NCBI GenBank assembly: GCA_016859345.1
Contig: CM029115.1
Coordinates: 14,730,001-14,794,000 of the forward strand
Reading direction: 5' to 3'
Source: Istiophorus platypterus
Taxonomy: Eukaryota > Chordata > Actinopteri > Istiophoriformes > Istiophoridae
DNA length: 64,000 nt
Shown here: positions 35,829 through 48,300 of the stretch, in pieces
Layout: each line of letters begins with the position of its first letter
Position numbering within the stretch: position 1 is the first letter of the stretch
The notes under the pieces: generated by a model
What the model was told of the DNA's origin: nothing
The model's input: the letters and a program-made list of their open reading frames with translations, nothing else
Databases searched by the model: none
Position numbers and translations under genes: made by a program

Positions 35829-38800
35829 TTACTTAAGCTAAAAACATACAGGAGACAAGAAAAACAGATAAGATTTATCAACAAGTCGTGTATTATTTTC
35901 TCATATACAACACACAGGCTTTTTTTTCTGCAGTTCTTACTGTAGTTTTTGGTGGAACGTTGGGTTTCTGGGCTAATGCAGGTTTCTTCATGAGAGCAGG
36001 TTTGGTGGGTTTGGGTGACATAGATACAGGATGGGCCAGTGAGGAGGTCTCGCCGTTTCCCTCAGAAACCTGCTCCAGAGGAACTCCGGCCAACTCATAG
36101 TGCTTCTTCCTCAGCTCACCCAAACGCAGTCGCTCATTGTCCAACTGACTTTCTAATTCGAGCACCTTCACCTGAGGGATGAGGAATAAACAATACTGTT
36201 ATCTACAGTCAAAAGGGTTTCTGCTTTATTTATTTATTCAAGTTCATTTCATTAATTCCACCATGTCAATGCAGCTGACAGCCAAGCTACTTTGTGTAAA
36301 ACTGGAAATAAACCAGTTAATTTAAAAATACTATTAGCCTTTTGCTGGTGCTTACATGCCTTTACTTCTGCAGAAATGTATCTCCCTCCCTACTATAATT
36401 TTCTTTACCAAACTGATCACATGCATACAATATGACTGGTGTCTTTGATGATGCCTGGGACTTTTATAGACTAAGTATCGAGTTTTATTAAATTTCATTC
36501 ATAAGAAAATATAATCGGGGAATTTTCTGTAAATATAACATTAAATACTGTAAGTAAGACACTTACCTGTGACTCCATTTCTTCTTTTCTTAACTTGATA
36601 AGGGACATCCCAGAGAAGTCCATGGTATCTGCACACAAAAAGTGTTAGTATGAAAAAAAGAATGAATAAAATTACAGACACTCATCAGAGTCTGTGATGG
36701 TCTAGTACACAAATCAAAGCTGACAAACCCTTTTCCTCCAGATTCTCCTGGCCTGTCCTTGTTGAGGCCACCACATTAGCTGCCATTTCATTCACGTGGC
36801 GGGAAGCCTGCTGGAGAACTGTCAGCTTTTTACTGTTGCGGCCTGCTTTAACCTGCATGCAAAGGAGAGCACTCGAGTCTGACCAGGTGACTCAATTTAC
36901 ATTAGGAAAAAAACCCAAACCAAACCAAAACAAAACCTGCTGCATAATTGAATGTAATCTGGTAAATTAGCTCTCTCGAGGCACCTAACATAATGTAAAA
37001 CAGATTGTTTCTACAGTAATGACAGATTGGCCTCAAATGTTTTTACCATTGTGTTTTTCTTAGAAATTGGACAATTACCTTCGAGGCAGCAACCAGCTGT
37101 GCCGTGCTAGCAGCGATTTCATGAGAGCAGACAATCAACTCTTCGTATTTGCCTGTGTGTAGCACCACCTTATCAGCAGACTCTCTGTGAAAAAGCAGGT
37201 CAAGCGGTTAAAACAACTTCAATCCATACAACCTGAAAGGGTATCATTCTGCACAGTGGCTAGTAGCCCTGTAACATAAAAAGTGTTAAGGCCATCAGCA
37301 AGAATACTTGCATCCTCTTACAATCTATACATGCATTTTACATTTTGTGCCAGGGTTCAAGACTACTTTCAGGGGATCTGGGATAGACATTTATTGTTGA
37401 TGAGCTGTTGCTCAGCTGTTGTCAGGCAACATAACACTTCTAGCACTGTTCCTGGAAAAAACTGCCTACTGAGGTAATGTTTTTTCTGTATTAGTACTTG
37501 TTCTTTGCAGTGATGATAAATTAATTATTCACAAGGTCACAAGTATCAACCCTTTGATTTGATAATAGCCAAGGCGCCACAAAGAGCTTACCAATCAGTG
37601 TCGTGCATTTGTTTCTACTAAGTATCATAATTAATTTGACAATGGTGTTTAAAAAAACCTACATAAAATACATTTAGATATATAAGAATATAAACTAGGA
37701 TTTCCCATTTAACTGAGAACTTACACCATCTCTGTGGCTCCCCATCCCACAGCCTTGGCAGCAGAGATAAGTCCCTCAGTCCAGCGAGAGTTTTTGGCGT
37801 AGAACTCCTTAATGGTGGCTGCACCCTTAACAAGCAAAACATCACTACCATTAGCTTCTTTTTCCTCAATGAAACAGAACAGCTTGCTTGGATAATAGGA
37901 ACAAAAAAAAAATAGTCATAAATTTTCAAAACAAACAAACAAACAAACAAGCAAACCAATCAAAAAAAGCCGCCCGGCTTTGGATTAAAAGTTAGAATAG
38001 TGTGACTCACCCTCCCACTCTCAACAATCTCCTTCTGTAAATCTGTAGATGCTATGACCAGCATGCGGATGGCCTAAGCGAGAATGGAGGGGGACAAAAA
38101 AAATTTTTTTTTAAATGTACATAAAGGAAATATACACTATGTATGGTTCAGTATGTAGTCTATGGTAGTCTAGAACATTTGTTAGTTAAAAGTGACTATT
38201 GTACCTTCATCAGGTCTGTGCAGCTGTAGAGGATTCTATAAAAGAGTGAAACAGATTTAAAATTTACAGTTATTTACAAGCTGCTCCCTCTTTTTCAATG
38301 AACAAGACTAGTGAAAGAATGACGGGAAACAACACTGGCAACAAAGGCAGAGATAGTGTTTAACTGATCTAGATAAAGTTCCAAAAAAAGAACAAACCTT
38401 TCATTGACCTCCAGTTTAACTCCTGATGTGTCCTTTCGTGCCTGATTCATCATTTCCTGAAAGCAAAACATGAGACATCAGTTACAGTGGATACACTAGA
38501 ATATCAGAGGTCTGTTCATTATGGTAATATAGTAGTAAGATACATCTTAAAGATTTACAATACTTACATCAATCCTGCGGACTGCCTCCTCAATAGCTGC
38601 TGATGTTGCAGCCATTTCTTTATCGACCAGATCTCCAAGCTCATCCTGACGAACATCCATACCTTTCGGCCGCAGCTCCTGGAAATAACAAGTGGGGAAA
38701 AAAAATTAAAAACAGATTGTCATAGAAAAATGCATGTGAGTGATACTGAAATTGGAAATTACTTAAAACATCACTGATGAAAACTGAACTCAAAGACTGG

Positions 38801-39356
38801 AGGATTATATCACGGATATGAAATACAATTTGAATATTTTACAACCTCAAACAATGACTATGTCTAAAGTAGCACCCCGTGTGTTTCCAAATTAAACAGT
38901 TAATTACAAAAATATCATAAATTGTATCAACAAATCCTTCGATTGTACTAAACTACACTGGCACTTTACCACAGTTCTAGATTCAGGGAGTCGTTGAATG
39001 TGCCTCCTCTGGATTTCTCCTTTGTGTAAACACCAGCTATAATCATTTGTGTATACATAATAAACTACTCACTGACAAAGAGTCAGAGTCAGAGGTAAAC
39101 TCTCAATTTCAGTAATTTCTTTTTGGCCTCCTTTGAAGCAATACTCTGGTAATTATTGGAAGTTTTAGTTTATATTTACTGTATAAAAACTGATACAAAA
39201 ACTGCATATCTTTCTTTACCTGGCCCAAGTACAGAATCTTTTCAACAATTATGCGAATGGTGGCTGGGTCTGCCTTCTGGAGGGTGGTCTTGGACTTCAG
39301 GTCCCTCAGGTACAGCAGACTCTGAGTGGCACAGCCTCTACAGTTCTCCGTCAGTC
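35829..39356 (-). other. hip1r: hip1r C-terminal exons: THATCH domain and proline-rich tail
   Basis: Exons 22-32: 39356-39220, 38678-38568, 38456-38398, 38235-38205, 38073-38011, 37825-37725, 37184-37079, 36852-36729, 36628-36567, 36171-35941, 35837-35829. The I/LWEQ actin-binding core is nearly invariant: KEMAATSAAIEEAVRRID, FYAKNSRWTEGLISAAKAVG and CSHEIAASTAQLVAASK. Exon 31 continues with LGELRKKHYELAG and a Lys/Pro tail (PKPTKPALMKKPALAQKP) of the type that binds cortactin SH3. The last exon adds only Leu-Lys before the stop; its acceptor (TTTTTAG) is plausible but this end is less certain. Reading through the exon 31 donor would instead add about 15 codons. Confidence 0.88.
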
Positions 39357-42300
39357 CTGTAGGGTGTAAAAGAGGAGAGTTTAACCATTGGCCAGTGACT
39401 ATGCAAAGTCACTGCTGAAAGTCTGCTTTTAAGGAGTTAAATCTGAACATACTATCATATAAAACTGAGATGTGGCTTAACTGGTGGATGTATGGACTGG
39501 TTAATATATAATGAAATTAATAAAGAAATAGCTGTAATAATGCAAAGAGAATATTCATGGGTATTCCTTACGGTCTGCATGGTCAGTGGGTGCCATGTGT
39601 GCAGTAGCGCTGCCATTAATGATTGTATCTGCCGCCAAGTGGGAGAAATGGGTGAGAGCCCTCAGCAGCCCTCCAGCATCTGGTTTCAGAAGCACATAGT
39701 AAGAAAGCAGTATGCCACATTAAAAAAATATAACAAACCAACACACGGTGTCATGAGGTCAGTAGGATCAAGTCAAATCAAAAGCGATGAAATCTTACCC
39801 CCCATGTTACTCAGATAATCTGCATGGCCCTTTTTCACTTTGTTTATGGAGCCTAGAGTGGCCTCCGCCCGACTAATGAGGTAATCTGTTTGTGCAGGAA
39901 AAACATAAAATTGAAAAAGAAAAGAAAGACAAACAAAAAAGCATTTGCTTTGTTAAAGTCTCAAGAATAGACAGTGTACTAAATATGGTCAACCAGATAA
40001 GATTGTAATAATAGTAATAATATTTCATTTTGCTCTTTTGCACATTGTTGCCGTTGTTGTTAACTTGTACGTTTATGTTTGCTGTGACATAACAGAGCAG
40101 AGGTCTGACCTGGAGAGCTAGTGCAGCGTATATGGAGGGGATCATCCAGTTTAGCAACAGCATCTTGGATGATGTTCTCAGCTTCTGTGACGGTGCCCTG
40201 CAGCAGAAAAAACTGCTCCTCCAGAAGCTTCTGTTTCAGCTGCTCCTCCTGACTCACCTACATTCATACACACATGAATATTCAAGCAATGGAGCATACA
40301 TACATACATACAGGTATGTACTTGTTGATGACAAGAGAATTATACTGACATACATAAACTATAATGATGATTAATCTATCGGATCATTTCATGTAACCTA
40401 TCTTTCTGTGGTCACCTTATGGGAGAACCCCATTCCGATATATCCATAGTCCACCCACACCACCCAGCATTACAGTTTCATCAACATGCAAGATTTATGT
40501 TTGACTAAACTGTTCAAATAAAGCCTGTGTCCTTTTCTTGTTTAGGTGCAGCACAGAGCAGAAAGTCCAGATGAAAGATGAACATTCTCTCTATGTTAAT
40601 GCATTAGTTTATGTACACCCACATTCTGCTTTATAGTCCTTTAAAATCGACCAGTGTCTCTCTTTAAATCTTTATTCACTCAGAAAGGCTTTTGAGCAAC
40701 TCAACGACTTTCTTTTCAACTACTTTATCTCACATTGACCACATTTTAATGACTCCAAGGTCTATTGACTTTATTCTTAAAAAATTTTAAAAACCCTTTA
40801 TTTAGATTGCTGCTTTCATGGTATTCGATTTTTATGTGTTAATGTGTTCAAGAGCCTGATTAATCAGTAAATATACTATATATTAGAAAATAACTGCCCT
40901 TTTAAAAAAGTTTTCAGCCCTGAACCCCCAATCCATCATGCTTTGTACGAAATAAGCAAAAGCCCTTTCCTCTATAATCATTTATTAGAATCAGATACTA
41001 AAGCATATGTCATCAAGCAGCTCAGATGCCTTCAAAACTCTGTCTCAGTCTTATTGAGTGTATACACGTCTAAACTCCACTTCAATTTCCATAAAAGGGG
41101 AATAGTCCAAATTCAATTCTACAGGCATGCAGGCTGAGGTAAATAGAAAATCATGACTCTACTCTAAAGCACATTTGCAGTAATGAGTATCTGCTCATGT
41201 AAATATAATCACTGCTACAAAGATGAAAACTCACTCTTGCTATGTGCCCCTTATCAAGTTAGATTTAACATCTGTTCATGAGTAACATTAAAATACCTGG
41301 GATAATTCGAACAAACTGTAATCATGAGCCAGTGTACTTATCCTTAGAGCCCTGAAAGCTGAATACAGCTCAGTTAAATGGACTGAGTGGAGACAACTGA
41401 GCTGTTCATACTGCTGAGCTGGGCTTTACTGTTTTGACTGACCTTCTCCTGCAGTTTGCCCTGCAGCTCTCCCAGTTCCCTGCTGTTCCTCTCTCGCTCC
41501 TGCTGAAGTGATGATTGCTGCACCTGCGCAGCCTGCCGCAAAGACGACAGCTCCGCCTCCTTCTCGCTTACAGATCGCATCAGACGCTCCTTCTCTGCCT
41601 GCAGGGCCGTCACTGAGCCGTTCATTTGCTCGGATGTCTGGCAAAAGGAGAGAGAGTGATGAGGGGAGCCAAGAGAGGCAGATGGCTGCGAGTACAAGAG
41701 GGAGAGTCCGTCCAGAAATGTGTGACATGCCTCGAGCCTCTAAACACAGAACTGGTGATAAGTGCAAATACTAAATGATGGTGATTTGCCTATCATCAAG
41801 GTCGTTTGTTTCAGCACCACAGGTACGTGCTCACCTTCTCACTGCTCTGCAGACTCGCCTTGATGCGCATCACTTCAGCCATCTTTTCCTCCAGCTCTCT
41901 TTTCAGTTTCTCCATCTCAAACTTCTGCTCCTCCAGCTACGAGGACAATGAAACAGCATTAATCAGATCCACACTGAACATCCATGTTTTAAAGCAATAC
42001 AACACGTCACCAACCTTCATGTCCGCTTCCTGTTTTATCCGATCAACCTCAAACGACAGCTGTTGTTTGGTCCTCTCCACCTCCTCTTGGGTATGCTGGG
42101 TTGCTGACAGCATCTTCACAGTGTCTGCACTCTGTCAGCACATCAGCACATTTAGTGTGATAACACACAGTTAGCTGCTGACATCTAATTTAAAAAAAAC
42201 CCAACATCTCTGGACTGGTCTGGAGTCTGCGTGTACCTTCCGAAGTAGTTCAGCATGGCTGGCCACCAGCTCTGTGTGCTTCTCCTTCAGCTTATTGTAC

Positions 42301-45300
42301 CGCTGCTCAGTAGCCTGTGCTCTTTCTGCACAGAGAAGAGAGATGACAGTGTGATCTTACTGACTTGTCCATTATTATAGCCCCAAATTTGCGCTGGAGC
42401 GTTAATTGCATAACGTACTCTCTGCCTCAATGAAGGTGGTCTGTAAGCTCTCATGTTCTGCATTTCTGCGACGTGTGGCCTCCAGTTCCATGCGCAGCTG
42501 CTCATTTTCCACAAGAGCACGTTGTTTCTGAGCACGTTGTTCTTCCAGCTCTGCTTCCAAACTATTGATTTGGGACTTGAGCTGGGTGATGTAGCGCTGA
42601 GCCTGCGGGAGGGGAAAAAATAAATAAATAAAAAGATATATGCACTTCACGAAAAATCTACTGGAGCCAGTGCAAATCCATTTTCTTCAATAATCAACAC
42701 AAAACTTTTAAAATTTTCACAAGATGCATTTATTTTCACAAACACCACAAGTTAATCTCTTAATACCTGCCAAATATTATCTCCCCAGCCAAATGCAATC
42801 CCGACAGAGAGAGATTAAAAATTGTATCATGTATTCATGTACCGGAATTGTATCAGAGATGTCAAAAATCTCAAGTAGACATCCACGTCACCTCTCATTC
42901 ACGGGTCACTTGGCACATTCCACATGGAAGCACCAGCGTTTGCATCCACCCAACACATGACCCAGATTCCTTTGCACATAAATAATAATGCCTTCTACTG
43001 TCACATACAGACAGAAAACAGTCCATACCCAAGGAAAAGGTTTTTATCCTTACCTCTGCTTTGACTCTTTCCAGCTCTGCTCTCAACAACTCCAGGTCAC
43101 GCTTCAGGCTCTCAATCTGGAGATCCCTGTTGGACAGAAAACTTATTGTCACGGTAAGCTGGTACAGACAAAGTGTTGAAATCAATCCATCCATTTAAAA
43201 GTCCCAGGTTACAGTGAAAAACATCCAGGCTCACCTATCATCGAAGCCTCCATTCGGTGGTCCAAATGTCTGATCAAATATGTCAAATTGCTGGAAAAAA
43301 AAATTAAAATAAATTAATAACCATAACAAAAGTCTTACACAACATCACTGTTTTTTTTTTCTTACTTGTGTGAGTTACTCTGTAACTGTTGTTCCATACC
43401 TGGGGCTGTGCCTGGATGCTGGATGTTGAGACATCGCTGACCTCGATTAGTGGCTCTGGGTCGTCATCGTCATCGTCTTGTTGCTCTGGTTCATCTTCAT
43501 CAGGGATGACCACCACTGGCTTCACATGTTTGGCCAGTGAGGCTGCGTGCAGGAAGTTAGGTGGGGACTGACAATGAGGAGGACAAAAAGTAGACATTGG
43601 TTAAACCAGTGACATATTCAGGATGGATGGATGGATGGATGGATAAATAAATAAATAAATAAATAAGGTCTATGAGTATTAAGTTTTTGACACTCAAGAT
43701 GGAGGCTGTGACTCAGTCCTAAGGTCATTCCACCTCTCCCCATCTCACTGTGCTCTTACATCTGGCAGCTTAGGGATCTGGATCAGTCTCTTGAAGTACA
43801 TCATGTCTCTGGCTTTATTGAAGAAGGTCTTAAGGCTGTGGGACAAAGGAAAAGTAGTTAAACTTACTCTACCTCATATTCATGCACAAAATATAGCATG
43901 TATCTCAGCTATGTTTTCTTTTGTAATATTGCTTATGTAATATTTTCTATATATAGATGGCTTTCATGCATTTTATCACAACTGGCGGGTATGGCAGACT
44001 GTGTCAATGTACTAAAAGTCACGTGAGGCATTAGACAAAGCAGTTAATCTGTTCTACGTAATGAAAAAATCTACACAAAACTACATGTTCTGTGATAAAT
44101 ATTAGAAGAGTGGATCTAATGTTGCCATCTCCCCCAAGCCCGGAGACTCCTTTCTAAACTCAGCAGTACAGATATAAATGCGTCAAACACTCCACCACTC
44201 CACAAAGGATGGGGGATGGGAAGCAGTGATGGGCACATTTGCATCTGTTCAAATTGCTGTGGTGACCGGGTGAGGCAGGATAATGTTGCAGACCTCCTTT
44301 GGATGAAAAAAAAATGATCCCTTTTCTATGGCGTCACTCTCATTCAGTCATAGCCTGAGGCCTTGGACGACCTACCTGTGGAACTGGTCATGGAAACGCT
44401 CACGGTGACCTTGTAGTGTATCAGCAGGGAGACCTGAAATCCATGACATGACCCAATGTTTTTCATCATTTAAGTGATGCATAGAAAAAATAATAAAATT
44501 AAGGGCAATAGCTTCAGTTACTTTAATGATACAGATCATTTAAAACATTTATTAAAAACCAATTCTCAATGACATTATGTCTGGGTAATAAGTTGTTCTT
44601 ACAGGCATGCAGCTTGAATAGCAGCTTGACAGTGAAGTGGTAGAGGTGACTACAGTCCTGGATAACTTGGATAAGTGGAGACAGTCGACACTGGCCTGAT
44701 GTCAGAGTGGAGATGGCGATGGATGTGTTGAGCTGTCGGATCACTGGGGGCAAAAACAGAGACAGGAGCATACATGTTTCTGTGCTGGAGGTGCAGCATT
44801 GATTTTGAAATATTCTTCTAGAATATTGTGCCTATATCTAGTCTAGTTTTTTTTTTTTTTTTTATTCTGTGAATCACCCTGCTGACAGCTGTGTGCAGAC
44901 ACCCTAAAACTCTTCGAGTGAGTCAGTTAGTCTTGCAGATTAAATTTTCATGTTTGGTACCCTTATTACATAAGAGTACCAAACCTGGCTGACTGGTGAG
45001 GTACAAACAGAGCTTTTGTATCGGCGACTCCAAAATAGCACTAAGTCTGAGTACAACTTCAGTATACAAGCGACTTTTGCTCACAGTATAATGGCAACAT
45101 TTGTTTATGGTGTTGAGATGTGATCCTGGGCCTCCACCCTGCAGGCCTGGGAGGAGCATACCATTACAGCTAAACTGGAGGAAATCAACATAATGTCTTC
45201 TAATTGCTGGCATTTCCTCATCAGTTAAAACAATTTAAGGAAACACATGACCTCATGAGTTAAAATGAAACCAAGAAAATTCACTTTTTAAATTAAATGG

Positions 45301-48300
45301 ATTATAGTTTAGTATGCAAGTCGCTCACAATAAAATGATCTTGACAGGTTCTTAGCTTCTGTACATAAATAAATAATGTCAGCACCCTGCAGCCCTGTGC
45401 TGTAGATCAGGTTTCTCTTCTTGGGAAGAGTAGGATGGGGAAGAGGTGGGAAGATTTTTATTTCTTTTTTACCTGTCTCAGCCAGCCGCAGCTCTGTGTC
45501 CATGTAATCGAACACCTCCACTGTGAGCTGGAACCTGCAGGATAGAAGTTGATACCTTTGTTAAAAAGAAAAGAGGCCCTGCTCTGAAACAATAATGATG
45601 TGAAATAAGACCTTCAGCAGGGATGGTTTGTTTATTTTATCAACCCATTTGGGTGGCAGCAGCGGTGCTTATGATTGAAGACGATTAGGATCTAAGGCTA
45701 AACGGAGACTAAAATAAATAAATAAATAAATAAATTTCACCATATTTGGAAACTCACACATTATTAATGTCTGCCCCTGCAGTGCGTTCCAGGACTTCAT
45801 CTGTGGCCTCCAGGTTCGGTGGGATTTCTGAATGCTGCATTGAGGTACATTTTTGGCATATTAGTGCCGGTTGTGAAGTAACAGTGTGAATTCCTAACAA
45901 TTTACGTAATTGTTCATTACAAGCATCCTTTTGACACAGTGTGTGGTGTGACAAATGACTGAAGATGCCCTTTACCTTTATATGAAACTCCATTTTTGTG
46001 CAGAGCAGCTTGGTATACATAGCCACCAGCTGTCCGTATCTGTCATGGAGGTTGCCCTGAAAACCACAGAAGAAGACATGCAAGAATGAAGAATTATCAG
46101 CTAAAAATATCCAGTCAAGTTGAAGCTTTCTGGATCATAATCTGCATACTTTTGAAGTTATTTTTAAAAGATGTGTTAAAAGATGCATAGACTCACCCAT
46201 AGTTTTCCAATTTCAACTAGAGAACCGTGATGCCTCATACAGTCTTGTAGAACCTGCAACAGTGACCACTTGAATGAGCAACACTAGTAACACTCAGACA
46301 TATAATTACAATCCTATTAAACTGAAAACTCCTCATTTATGTTTTGTGTTTTTTTTGTCTTAAATGTCTTAAATGTCTTAAATGTCTTAAAATCACTGTC
46401 AATTCACTAAAGCAGAAAGGCAATGTCTGAATTTAAATAAATGTGATCTTTTTTCCTTTAGAACAAAACCCTAGAGTAAAGAACAAAATGACCATGTACG
46501 GTTACACAGCTATTTACTCTAGCTTTGATTGCACTACCAAATTGTCCGTGCCGTAATTATCATTCCCAGCTTTACGCTGAAGTCGTGGGGGCTTCAACGT
46601 CAGGCCTTTGATCATTCAACAAATCTTCACTTATGACATCTGCATGGCATCATGGATAGAAATAGGCAGTAAGAGAAAGGGACCTGGTGCCTTACATTGC
46701 GGTGGCCATCACGCAGGACCTTGTGCAGTACATGGCAGAACTTCCAGCTGAGGATGGAGCTGCTGGCCAGAGGGAAGCCCAGAGCGTATGACCAGAAGGT
46801 ATAGGCTCCCTTCTCCCTGTGAGTCCCCAGGATGATTCCTGTTGTTGTTGTCATTAAGGAAACACAAACTATCACAGAACTACTGACATAAATATGCATA
46901 AAATCGTTTCACTTTCACTGGCTTGGAAACATAAATCTTAATGGTTGCCTCATTGTGTGTCTCTACACTTAAATAAATAAGTTTCAAACAATAACACCAT
47001 CACAGATTAGTGATCTAATCTACTGGTTTTACGCTTCAGAATTATCCCTCTGTTCAAATAGGAAATATATCAAACTACAGAATAAACATATTTCCCAAAA
47101 TGTGATTTCCTGATGACTTTAAAATATATGCTTTTTCTTTTTATTAAAGGATACGTCGTGCATGTTTCTCCTTTACAGGCGTCTCAGTAGAGTTGATAGC
47201 TTTGCTGATGCTGCTTAGCTGGGAGGAGAAGAGAGGGGAGGAGAAGAGTTAATCTTAGATTTTGGATGGTGTCCTTCTCCTCCCACACAACCATCAGGTC
47301 TTACAACTGACACGAAAACTACACAAGTCATGAGAAGTTAAATAAAGACCAGGAGTCAAACAAATGATAGCAGGCTGCAGTGTAAAGACGGGAATGAATC
47401 AGAGAAGCAATGACTCTGCACTGTGTACACACAGGGCTGTACAGATGAACTCACCGCTCTCACCTTATGGTTAAATTAATGTTAGCTGGCCAAAAGTAGT
47501 AATTCAGGTGTTTTTGTATGACTGTGACCTTAAGCTAAGTCTGACACAAAGCTAAAGGTGACTGCAGAAGAAAAAAGGTACATAGTGATTGGGCAACATG
47601 TCGAATGCTTTCCTTTTGTGTCACCACTGGCATCTTGCTATATATTAAAATCTTGTTTTCCCAGTATCTAGGGTTGCTAAACTACCTACCTTTATGTCAC
47701 CTTTGTGAAATAAAAAAATGAAGGTATGTGGTATTTTGCTTTAGGTTTTGTTGTTATCAACTGAAGATAAAGTCAAAGAGGACAGATCCTGGGTCACAAG
47801 ATAAAAAATGAGCCTATGAGAGACTGAGTGTCACCAGAACCACAGGACACATGGCAAACATTCTACAACCCGTCCAGCAGGTACAACAAGTGTTACTGAA
47901 AAAGGAGCAGGGGGAGAGAGATGAAAAAATACACATGGGCTCAATCTCTGTGGACTTTCAACTGCTTCAATAAACCTCAGATACAGTACATGATAAACAC
48001 ATAGCAAAACAATAACTGGTTGGTATTGTCATGTTACACTAGAGTAGTGTATCATGATATCCCCCATCTAAGAGCCCGGGGAAACAATTCATCAACTGGG
48101 GTGTCTACTTGTTTGGCTACCCTGCTAAAAAGAGCAAGACATTTTGTCACTTTCCTGACAGAAGTGGGGTGGAGTGGGGTGGGGGGTGGGGTCTAAGTTC
48201 TGTACATGAAAACACTCTTTTCTCCTCCTACCTGTCTTTTGAACTTAACTTGGATCGTCTAAAAACATTCATGTTGCCATTTGAGCATGATTGCACAGCA

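Noticed and set aside
43389..43571. Plus-strand Ser/Gly frame opposite hip1r exon 11
   Set aside because: It is the antisense shadow of the Asp/Glu-rich linker.
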